A DNA stretch of 9,003 nucleotides from an uncultured Lachnospiraceae bacterium. Lineage in GTDB: Bacteria > Bacillota > Clostridia > Lachnospirales > Lachnospiraceae. Under the pieces are notes generated by a model. It was not told where the DNA came from. It worked only from the letters and a program-made list of their open reading frames with translations, and did not search any database. Where the stretch lies: positions 1 through 9,003 of the forward strand of contig CAJOGB010000062.1 of NCBI GenBank assembly GCA_905233835.1, written 5' to 3'. Below are positions 1-5,534 of the stretch, piece by piece (within the stretch, counting starts at the first letter, position 1; every line of letters begins with the position of its first letter). Position numbers and translations under genes: made by a program.

Positions 1-370
1 TTATTTCTTTTTGAATCCCTGTTTTTGTTTCTGTAATATTCTTTTCCAGTTTTTTAATACGTTTTAACGCATCCTTATTCCCACTGTTTTCATATTCTTT
101 TTTACTCTCCTCTATGGTTTTTTCCATAGTTTCCAGTCTCTCTAACATGGCATCCAAATCATCCCTGTCCGGGACCTCCACCACTTCCTTGGTTTCCGTA
201 ACCGTCTCGGTTTCCTTCGCATAACTCTTTGGCGAAAAATGCTTTCCCAAAAGAAGTAAAAGTATTATTAAAACCGCCAAGGCGATTAATGCCAACTTAA
301 AAATCGTATCTTTCTTCATATTTTTCGTATTCTTGTTATTCTTTATCGTTCTTTCTTTTGTTTGATCCAT
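1..370 (-). CDS. Membrane-anchored coiled-coil protein, C-terminus off the window
   Basis: The frame stays open from the ATG at 370 to the left edge, giving at least 123 residues without a stop. A strong GAGGAG site, formed inside the last codons of the preceding gene, sits about 8 bases before the ATG, and the two genes are one base apart. The protein has a very basic, Asn/Lys-rich first 22 residues, one hydrophobic helix at about 24-41 (LALIALAVLIILLLLG), then a Lys/Glu-rich stretch at about 70-123 with the heptad-like character of a coiled coil. This predicts a signal-anchor protein with its helical domain outside the cell. It is the last visible gene of the Tad-like operon. I do not recognise a named family; a scaffold or wall-spanning role in the pilus apparatus is a guess. 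An internal ATG at residue 18 lacks a ribosome site. Confidence 0.75.
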   Translation of the reverse strand, partial: MDQTKERTIKNNKNTKNMKKDTIFKLALIALAVLIILLLLLGKHFSPKSYAKETETVTETKEVVEVPDRDDLDAMLERLETMEKTIEESKKEYENSGNKDALKRIKKLEKNITETKTGIQKEI

Positions 371-371
371 T

Positions 372-1373
372 TCATTCCTCCTCTTCAAAACCTTTCTGAA
401 TCATCTTTACCAGCTTCGGGTCAAGGTACCATTTGGAATAAGGTTCCATTCCCCCGTTTTCATAAGCTGCAAGCGCTTCCTTATAGTTTTTTTCTTCTAA
501 GATCCAAATCGCATATTCCTTGCATAACCTTTCATATTCCTCATCCGACAGATTCCGATTTTCTCCATTTTCTAATGCCTTATTCCAAAAGGGATTTTTC
601 ATCCAATTCTTTTTACTTACAAAGCGATAGTAAATGGGAGACTCTTTTGATGCTGTCTTCGTACGAATGGTTTTCTCCGACGTTATATGGCAAACAATGG
701 GATACGTTGAAACGCAGCCTGCCCCATCGGTTGCTTGGATTGTAATCTCAAACTCTTCTTCGTCTTTCCCTCCGGGGATGTTCCAATCTCCCACCGATAA
801 AAACCGATTGAAATCATAATTCAATACCGTCAACTCCACATCGGATCCATCCTCATAATCCATGACATAGACCCCTTCTTTCGCAGAATCATCCGCCGGT
901 TTTAACAACTCTTTTAAAAACGAATCCTCATTAAAAGCTCGAACTTGCTCTCCCGTGAAAGAGACATCATAAGCCCAAAGTATGGGATGCTCATCCCAAA
1001 TTGCAAAAAGCTTTATCCCTGTTCGTCCGTTTTCATAGATTACATTTCCGCTTCCTTCACAGGCTTTAAAAAGTTCCGATCCCGACATAGACAGATCATC
1101 CACTTCCGTAAATACCTTTTTTGTAATATCTTCGTTTTCTTTATCCTTATAAGTAGCATCCGGATTCAATGACCACCCTATAAAAGAATACTCATAGGTG
1201 TAATCCCTAGGATTTTCTTCCTCCTGATAAATCTTTGGCGGGTTATCAAAATCCGTAACGGTACGTGTCTTTTTTAAATCCTCTTTCGCATACACCGTAA
1301 GCGCAGGCTGAAACGCAAAGCCCATGACGATCAATGCGGGTACTATAATTAACCGAAAAAATAACTTTCTCAT
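372..1373 (-). CDS. Secreted protein with InlB-like repeat and Ig-like domain, Tad-operon associated
   Basis: This 333-residue protein has a clear signal peptide (MRKLFF, hydrophobic core 8-26, likely cleavage after VYA at 29) and no other membrane helix. Residues about 60-130 look like a single Listeria/Bacteroides InlB B-repeat: an early 'YSFIGWS' block and a late 'GIKLFAIWDE' block match the usual GWS and LYAxW landmarks. Residues about 132-231 look like an Ig- or cadherin-like beta domain ending 'ATDGAGCVSTYPIVCHI'. The C-terminal 240-333 is helical and charged, ending in four Glu. The ATG overlaps the preceding stop by 4 bp (ATGA) with GAGGAAG upstream. Surface proteins of this build are known in clostridial loci. 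Its place in the pilus operon suggests a tip or surface adhesin exported by Sec. No LPXTG or other wall-anchor motif is visible. Confidence 0.8.
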   Translation of the reverse strand: MRKLFFRLIIVPALIVMGFAFQPALTVYAKEDLKKTRTVTDFDNPPKIYQEEENPRDYTYEYSFIGWSLNPDATYKDKENEDITKKVFTEVDDLSMSGSELFKACEGSGNVIYENGRTGIKLFAIWDEHPILWAYDVSFTGEQVRAFNEDSFLKELLKPADDSAKEGVYVMDYEDGSDVELTVLNYDFNRFLSVGDWNIPGGKDEEEFEITIQATDGAGCVSTYPIVCHITSEKTIRTKTASKESPIYYRFVSKKNWMKNPFWNKALENGENRNLSDEEYERLCKEYAIWILEEKNYKEALAAYENGGMEPYSKWYLDPKLVKMIQKGFEEEE

Positions 1374-1753
1374 ATGTCTTCTTCCTCTTCCAACACAACC
1401 ACACCCATGCTTTCAAGTTTTCCCGTCTGTCCGTTTAGATGGGAATACTCTTCCGTTACTTTTAAACTAAGAATCCCCTCCGCCATATCACGGGCATATA
1501 AAAAAACATGAAACTCTCCTTCTTCCGAAATTCTCTCCTTAATAGCCGCTTCAAAATAAGATACAAACTCCTCATCCGTTTGATTTTTAAACTCGAAATT
1601 CCAGAAAGCGCTGTCCATATATTCCTTCATGATTTCCGTCCTGGCATTATCCAGTTTCGTTTGCCGAATCTCTCTTTGCTGCAAAGAAAACAAAATACAA
1701 AATACCAAAACCGCGATCACACTTCCGGATAGCATAAGAATCGTCTGTTTCAA
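1370..1753 (-). CDS. TadE-like pseudopilin (127 aa)
   Basis: The start is TTG at 1753, chosen because GGGAGG lies 8 bases upstream and the nearby ATGs at 1757 and 1761 are in other frames and quickly reach stops or lack good spacing. Residues 5-24 form one hydrophobic helix (ILMLSGSVIAVLVFCILF), followed by an amphipathic helix (about 26-50) and a mixed beta region. The C-terminal part has 'GILSLKVTEEYSHLNGQTG', the type of strand-turn-strand seen in minor pseudopilins of Firmicute Tad loci. The end is acidic (LEEEEDI). It is likely a minor pilin or assembly factor held in the membrane by its N-terminal helix. Its stop overlaps the next gene by ATGA, so the two are probably translationally coupled. 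No classical class III leader is seen. Family assignment rests on architecture and context. Confidence 0.7.
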   Translation of the reverse strand: MKQTILMLSGSVIAVLVFCILFSLQQREIRQTKLDNARTEIMKEYMDSAFWNFEFKNQTDEEFVSYFEAAIKERISEEGEFHVFLYARDMAEGILSLKVTEEYSHLNGQTGKLESMGVVVLEEEEDI

Positions 1754-1769
1754 ACATCCATCCTCCCAA

Positions 1770-2147
1770 TCACTTCACATAAACATAAAAATGCCGCTTC
1801 CCGGAGACATCCTTTTGATCTAAGAAGCTTACGGTAATCCGATACATCCCTCTCTTTTCAAAAAACATTTCCCGGCCCTCCGATATAATATACTCCGGCA
1901 TTTTTTCATTCGTATCCTTTCGTTCCACATCACACACCCGTATGTCCAGAAGTGGCTCATCAGACACGAAACAATCCTCCACTCGAATCACTTTCCCGGA
2001 GTATATTTTTCCCACCACCTTCACTTCCGCTTCCGGCAGTAAAAGATACTCCTCATAGCTTTGATTCAAAACCGGCTTTTCTACAAAACCGCATTTAACG
2101 CCGTCAAAAACTGCCCCGGAAATACTCCCCGGTCGAAAAAAAAACAT
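1770..2147 (-). CDS. Beta-rich (Ig/cadherin-like) domain protein, probably the C-terminal part of a frameshifted membrane protein
   Basis: As an independent frame this gives 125 residues beginning MFFFRPGS. The ATG at 2147 has no ribosome site in range (ATTTTAACCAC precedes it), so separate initiation is doubtful. The body alternates polar and hydrophobic residues as beta proteins do: 'LLDIRVCDVE' in the middle and 'GMYRITVSFLDQKD' and 'HFYVYVK' at the end, matching the final strands of Ig/cadherin-like domains. It lacks a signal peptide or membrane helix of its own, which is odd for a Tad-operon extracytoplasmic domain. The upstream 48-aa frame ends in exactly such a helix and overlaps this frame across nine T residues. 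A -1 shift there gives a 152-residue protein with an N-terminal anchor and this domain outside. Function unknown; a pilus-associated or minor-pilin domain is likely. Confidence 0.6.
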   Translation of the reverse strand: MFFFRPGSISGAVFDGVKCGFVEKPVLNQSYEEYLLLPEAEVKVVGKIYSGKVIRVEDCFVSDEPLLDIRVCDVERKDTNEKMPEYIISEGREMFFEKRGMYRITVSFLDQKDVSGKRHFYVYVK

Positions 2148-2227
2148 GTGGTTAAAATCGTCATAACCCCGGCCAGGGCAATTCCGTCCAATAATAAATC
2201 CCCGTATTCCTCAATAATTTCCTTCAT
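2081..2227 (-). CDS. 48-aa Flp-like membrane microprotein (EYG family)
   Basis: The start ATG at 2227 overlaps the stop of the 35-aa gene as ATGA, with AAAGGTGG about 10 bases upstream. The frame reads MKEIIEEYGDLLLDG, then a hydrophobic helix (about 16-31), then a short tail (GQFLTALNAVL) to TAG at 2083-2081. Its first nine residues match the 35-aa protein exactly, while five of the nine codons differ synonymously. It also matches the 60-aa protein at the head of the operon, and its tail resembles that protein's GTAFTNLINYFF. The motif E-Y-G followed by a hydrophobic helix recalls the mature N-terminus of Flp pilins. The T9 tract within codons 28-31 may instead feed the 125-aa frame, so this may be only one of two products. 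The gene is easy to miss because of its size. Confidence 0.6.
   Translation of the reverse strand: MKEIIEEYGDLLLDGIALAGVMTILTTCFFFDRGVFPGQFLTALNAVL
2136..2144 (-). other. T9 homopolymer: candidate -1 frameshift, slippage or indel site
   Basis: On the minus strand nine T residues lie in codons TGT TTT TTT TTC of the 48-aa frame, so the U UUU UUU pattern is in the correct phase for a canonical -1 slip. Re-reading one base gives TTT CGA CCG, joining residue 31 to RPGSISG of the 125-aa frame. Adding one T, or losing two, would do the same. No strong stimulatory hairpin was found by eye immediately downstream, although CCGGGGAGTATTTCCGGGGC contains short complementary pieces. The sequence cannot tell a programmed shift from a phase-variable tract or a base-count error. 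Confidence 0.45.
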
Positions 2228-2331
2228 AAACTACACACCACCTTTAATACTTCTATAAAAAAAGAACTGATAATCATTCCCAAAAGAAGGTACAAAAGTC
2301 CTTCGCCATATTCTTCAATGATTTCTTTCAT
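2224..2331 (-). CDS. 35-aa membrane microprotein (EYG family)
   Basis: ATG at 2331 is preceded by AAGGA at a 6-base gap and lies 9 bases after the stop of the 110-aa gene. It overlaps the next gene by ATGA. The protein is MKEIIEEYG, then a hydrophobic run (about 11-26) and the end EVLKVVCSL. An alternative ATG at 2338 reads only seven codons and is rejected. The nine-residue head is identical to that of the 48-aa protein, and the codons differ only at third positions (AAG/AAA, ATT/ATC, GAG/GAA, TAC/TAT, GGG/GGC), which is direct evidence of selection on the peptide. A single-span inner-membrane protein is predicted, in an operon position where pilins and minor pilins are expected. Whether it is a pilin, a small assembly subunit or a regulator cannot be read from the sequence. 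Confidence 0.7.
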   Translation of the reverse strand: MKEIIEEYGEGLLYLLLGMIISSFFIEVLKVVCSL

Positions 2332-2340
2332 CTTTCATCC

Positions 2341-2673
2341 TTACCAGACATCACTTTTTAAATCGTATTCTTTTTCAATCCCCAAAATCGGTAACGAAAA
2401 AGGATAGGTCATGGATACCACTCCGTGTTTTCTTTTCGATCCGTTTACGTAATAGGTATCCACACAAAGCCCATACCCTCTCTCCGTTGCATGTTTTTTA
2501 CACTCTGAAATCACAGCATCGGAAAAGTTGCTTTCACTGATTTGTTTTATGGTTTCGGAATAGTATTGATCCGCCGCATTTGCTTCCATAGTTGAATGAA
2601 TGATGCCGACTCCCGTGAAGGTCAAAAGCAAAAGGATAAACACTCCTCCAAATCCTTTAAAAATAATATCCAT
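2341..2673 (-). CDS. TadE-like minor pseudopilin (110 aa)
   Basis: AGGAGG sits 4 bases before the ATG, and the gene follows the platform gene after 15 bases. Residues 8-26 form a hydrophobic helix (FGGVFILLLLTFTGVGII), followed by a helical stretch (about 30-62) and a short beta domain. The end 'YPFSLPILGIEKEYDL' fits the Y-x-(I/L)-P-x-LGI-x(4)-Y pattern common at the C-terminus of TadE-family pseudopilins in clostridial Tad loci. Cys at 58 and 70 could form an intramolecular disulfide. A role as a minor pilin or initiation complex subunit is expected from the family. It is shorter than typical proteobacterial TadE and lacks the Gly-(x4)-Glu processing motif. Confidence 0.7.
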   Translation of the reverse strand: MDIIFKGFGGVFILLLLTFTGVGIIHSTMEANAADQYYSETIKQISESNFSDAVISECKKHATERGYGLCVDTYYVNGSKRKHGVVSMTYPFSLPILGIEKEYDLKSDVW

Positions 2674-2688
2674 AAACCCTCCTGTTTC

Positions 2689-4023
2689 TTACGCAAATCC
2701 TTTGGTAAAATAAACCGCCATTACCAGCACCAAATCCACCACCATCTTTACTCCGGCCGTGATCTGTGGCGCCAAAAAAAGCCCGTATAACCCCGCCAGG
2801 GAATCCTCTGTTTTTAACTGTTCCGATCGATGCAGCATCCGTTGATTTCGATCCAAAATCTCTGCAATTTGATGCTCATAATTTCCTCCGTATCCTTCGG
2901 AAACGGAATACAGCATCTTCATGGCCGAGTGCACCTCCGGAAGAGTAAACTCCTCCAAAAAAGAAACGTAAGGTTCGATTCCGTCCGGATTTTCCCGAAG
3001 GCTTGATATCAAATCTTTAAGGGCAGGTTTTAAAATCAAAGGCGCATCATCATAGGACCGATAAATGGCCACCTGCACGTTTTCCGATTGAAGCAAAAGA
3101 GAAACCACCATAAGCCACCGAGAAAAAGCCTTTTCCAACTCCTGTGTCACCACCTTTTTATAGGTGTGATACTTTAACTTCTGCCAGGGACTTTTCGGTG
3201 TCGTCTCTTTTAAATACCTGTAGTAGTCCACATAGATTTCTTCATCCTTTTTCTCCTCTGAATAGCCAAAGCTTAATTGGACATCCGCTTTATAAAAAAT
3301 GAAAAAATCCAATCCTAAAACAATAACGGTAATTACCTGCGCCACAGGATGATTTTCGATTCCCAACTTCATACGATAGGAAATCATATAAATCAAAAGA
3401 CAAATCAAAATCGATACCGCCACGGAGATTAAAATATCCATTCGTTTTTTCTTACGAATCTGCTGGTTTTCATAAATCCGATCCGTCCAAATTCGTCTCG
3501 ACTCCAAAAGGATCTGTAAGGTGGAAGAATATTCGCCGCCCAAGGATTCCGCCTGCAAACAAAACCGATGAATCAGAGAAAGAATATAGTTTTCATATTC
3601 ATCCTCAATGATTTTTAAAGCCTTTTTCTCCACATCCTCTTCATCGTAGGTATGAAGAATATACTCCTTTGCTTCCTCGATTTTTTCTTTGATTTCCTCT
3701 TTTTCAAAAACAAGGGATAAATCCTCCAGGGTAGCTAAAATCTTTCCTGTCTTTAAAAAAGAATAAATAAACTGCTCCATATACAGATTCAAATCCGAAA
3801 AGCGTTTCTGATAATACTGATTTTTTAAGGAATTTCTTAAAAAGAAAGGAAAAAAGAAAAGACCGATGATACAAAGTGAGATTTGCTCATACAGATGCAA
3901 AGAAAAGAGTCGTCCCAAACCCAACAATCCGGAAAAGGCGATTAAATATAACACTCCCGTTTTTTTCACGGAAAAGACATATCCGTATCGGCTTAATTCA
4001 TCCGACAGCCGTTTTTCGCCCAT
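2689..4023 (-). CDS. Fused TadB-TadC-like type II/IV secretion platform protein (T2SSF family)
   Basis: The start at 4023 (MGEKRLSDE, 444 residues) is preferred to an ATG at 4047, because GGGAGG lies 8 bases before 4023 and the upstream ATG has no ribosome site. It overlaps the ATPase gene by 26 bp. Membrane helices appear at about 23-41, 46-63, 196-215, 228-244 and 420-439. Two cytosolic helical regions, about 75-190 and 295-400, each carry T2SSF-like features: 'LQAESLGGEYSSTLQILLESR' in the first and 'LYSVSEGYGGNYEHQIAEILDRN' in the second. Standard Tad loci encode TadB and TadC as two proteins of about 300 residues. Here both F-domains appear in one shorter chain. The protein should form the inner-membrane platform that couples ATPase motion to pilin extraction. 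The fusion is my reading from repeated architecture, not from an alignment. Confidence 0.8.
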   Translation of the reverse strand: MGEKRLSDELSRYGYVFSVKKTGVLYLIAFSGLLGLGRLFSLHLYEQISLCIIGLFFFPFFLRNSLKNQYYQKRFSDLNLYMEQFIYSFLKTGKILATLEDLSLVFEKEEIKEKIEEAKEYILHTYDEEDVEKKALKIIEDEYENYILSLIHRFCLQAESLGGEYSSTLQILLESRRIWTDRIYENQQIRKKKRMDILISVAVSILICLLIYMISYRMKLGIENHPVAQVITVIVLGLDFFIFYKADVQLSFGYSEEKKDEEIYVDYYRYLKETTPKSPWQKLKYHTYKKVVTQELEKAFSRWLMVVSLLLQSENVQVAIYRSYDDAPLILKPALKDLISSLRENPDGIEPYVSFLEEFTLPEVHSAMKMLYSVSEGYGGNYEHQIAEILDRNQRMLHRSEQLKTEDSLAGLYGLFLAPQITAGVKMVVDLVLVMAVYFTKGFA

Positions 4024-5137
4024 GATACATACCTCCCTGATAATCATCGAAGTATCGCTTTATCCTTTGAGCCGGCGCATATGAAAAGGGATCGTCGATT
4101 CCGAATGCGTTCATCTTTTTTCGAATCCGCTTGGGAAGTTCCCGATTTACAATCTCACCGTTTTCCACCATCATATACACCATATTTTCTCCATCTTCTC
4201 TGTCATAGAAACACACCTGATCGATGAACCGTCGCACAACCGATTTCCCGTTTTCATCACGATACTCCCGTCGATTAATCAACACACCCACATCTATAAA
4301 GTTATAGATATCGTTTTCCATATCCTTTCCGGACTTTTCTCTCCCTGCCATGTTAAGCATTCGATCCGGAACATTTCTTACGTCATCACTGTGCAGCGTA
4401 GTCATTCCCCGAACCCCGGTGGAAAAACACTCCAATAAATACACCACTTCCTTTGACCTAGTCTCGGAAAGCATAATCCATTTGGGGTTTAAGCGAAGGG
4501 ATGTCTTAATGGCCTCCGTATACCCCATGACGGGATTTACCTTTAACTCCACACAATCCTTTCCCGGATTTACTTTTTTGTAATGCCACTCCAAGGTATC
4601 TTCTATGGTGATCACTCGCTCGTTATCCGGAATAAACGTAGAAAAGAACTTTGCGCATTCGGTCTTTCCCACCGAAGGTTCTCCGCAATACACCAAATTC
4701 ATCCGCGCCGCCACACAATTTTTCAAAAGATTTAAAACTTCCCTGCTGCAATAATTGTTTTCCAATATATTCTCCTCCGTAAGCCTTACATAAGGCAGTG
4801 ATTTTCGAATGGATACGGTTCTTCCCGACACCGATACCGACTCATGTACAATGGTGATACGTAAATTTGACGTTTCCGCTTCCAAAACAGGCGACTGTTT
4901 ATGAAAAGGCCTGCTGACAGAATTGGCCACTCGCTTTGAAAACGCCTCCACAAATCCTCCCGAAAAATCACACATCTCTTTGTAACGCAGATTCTTTGAA
5001 TTCGTAAGCCACACCGTACCGTATGACGCTTCCGACGTGGATTCGCAAATATCGATATCCGTAATATCATCATCTGTCACATAAGGATACAGCGGTCCGA
5101 AATACTGCATGGGCTCCGTAATCTCTAACTGTTCCAT
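3998..5137 (-). CDS. tadA: TadA/CpaF-type secretion ATPase
   Basis: This cytosolic hexameric motor hydrolyses ATP to drive pilus assembly. The 379-residue protein shows the ordered motifs of the PulE/VirB11/TadA family: Walker A GEPSVGKT (152-159), Asp box RVITIEDTLEW (174-184), Walker B region LRLNPKWIMLSETRS (214-228) and His box GMTTLHSDDVRNVPDRM (244-260). The usual GEVRG of the Walker B region reads SETRS, but the acidic Glu and Arg remain. The N-terminal domain (1-120) is short, so the protein is smaller than the 430-480 residues common for TadA. The C-terminus is basic. The ATG overlaps the preceding stop as TGATG, so it is coupled to the pilin-like gene. Assignment to the secretion ATPase superfamily is secure. 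The TadA label over related classes rests on context: platform, TadE-like and Flp-like neighbours. Confidence 0.92.
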   Translation of the reverse strand: MEQLEITEPMQYFGPLYPYVTDDDITDIDICESTSEASYGTVWLTNSKNLRYKEMCDFSGGFVEAFSKRVANSVSRPFHKQSPVLEAETSNLRITIVHESVSVSGRTVSIRKSLPYVRLTEENILENNYCSREVLNLLKNCVAARMNLVYCGEPSVGKTECAKFFSTFIPDNERVITIEDTLEWHYKKVNPGKDCVELKVNPVMGYTEAIKTSLRLNPKWIMLSETRSKEVVYLLECFSTGVRGMTTLHSDDVRNVPDRMLNMAGREKSGKDMENDIYNFIDVGVLINRREYRDENGKSVVRRFIDQVCFYDREDGENMVYMMVENGEIVNRELPKRIRKKMNAFGIDDPFSYAPAQRIKRYFDDYQGGMYHGRKTAVG

Positions 5138-5319
5138 CAGCCCACAGCCCCCATGCTTCCGCTGGCCTGTTCAAAGAAATAATTGATTAAATTCGTAAAG
5201 GCGGTACCCACCACACTGGACGAGTCCGATCCGATTAAAAAAAGAATCAATGATATTAAGTTAATAATTGAGATAACTGCAATAAGTGCAGGACCGTATT
5301 CTTTAATAATCTCCTGCAT
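5137..5319 (-). CDS. 60-aa Flp-pilin-like membrane protein (EYG family), operon leader gene
   Basis: A very strong AAGGAGGAG lies a few bases before the ATG. The protein opens MQEIIKEYGPALIAVISI, a hydrophobic helix runs to about residue 29, and the tail GTAFTNLINYFFEQASGSMG ends at 60. E-Y-G followed by ALIAVISI closely recalls the mature Flp pilin start (E-Y-G-L-I-A). However, the long basic leader and the Gly before the cut site of class III prepilins are missing: only six residues precede the Glu. It is the first gene of the operon with the best ribosome site, as expected for a major pilin, and it shares the nine-residue head with the 35- and 48-aa proteins. It is likely the major structural subunit or a leaderless Flp homologue. 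Experimental role unknown. Confidence 0.75.
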   Translation of the reverse strand: MQEIIKEYGPALIAVISIINLISLILFLIGSDSSSVVGTAFTNLINYFFEQASGSMGAVG

Positions 5320-5366
5320 ACCTTCTCCTCCTTTTTATTATTCGTTTGTAAATAAATGGAATTTCT

Positions 5367-5379
5367 CGGCGATGCGCCG
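5367..5379. other. Short GC-rich hairpin in the Tad operon leader
   Basis: CGGCG-ATG-CGCCG forms a 5-bp GC stem with a 3-base loop in otherwise AT-rich DNA, about 48 bases before the first Tad operon ATG and inside the predicted untranslated leader. It could be a protein-binding inverted repeat or an RNA structure. No run of T follows, so it is not a terminator. Confidence 0.3.
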
Positions 5380-5403
5380 TATGATCAGAACTATTTTAGA
5401 AGG

Positions 5404-5440
5404 TGATAAAATCATAACCTCTGAAAAAGAAAAAATCCAA
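5404..5440 (-). promoter_or_regulatory. Candidate promoter of the Tad-like operon
   Basis: TATGAT (5416-5411) is a good -10 box. TTGGAT (5440-5435) is a weak -35 box 18 bases upstream. Transcription would start near 5404 and leave about 85 bases of leader before the pilin-like gene. The -35 box lies inside the 3' arm of the upstream terminator, so the two elements share sequence. Confidence 0.4.
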
Positions 5441-5475
5441 TTAAGAAATTATGAAAAATTTCCCAATTGGATTTT
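5422..5475 (-). terminator. Rho-independent terminator of the mtnA-mrp-ppi unit
   Basis: On the minus strand a 19-bp stem has arms at 5475-5457 and 5450-5432, with a 6-base loop (TTTCAT). A T-rich tract (TTTTTTCTTTTTC, counting the end of the stem) follows. Two pairs in the middle are G-U on minus-strand RNA but would be A-C mismatches on plus-strand RNA, so the fold favours minus-strand transcripts. It lies 60 bases after the isomerase stop, in an AT-rich spacer that otherwise shows no gene. Confidence 0.75.
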
Positions 5476-5534
5476 ATAGATTTTTTATTTTTTGTTAATA
5501 GAATTTTAAAAATTAGTTTATAAAATTTTAATAA

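Noticed and set aside
4024..4047. Eight-residue extension of the platform protein from ATG 4047
   Set aside because: The ribosome site GGGAGG lies after this ATG and serves the ATG at 4023.
5338..5415. 25-codon minus-strand frame (MILSPSKIVLII...) just before the 60-aa gene
   Set aside because: Its ATG coincides with the candidate -10 box TATGAT, so it would not be in the transcript. Its only purine-rich site is two bases from the ATG, and it shows no EYG head.
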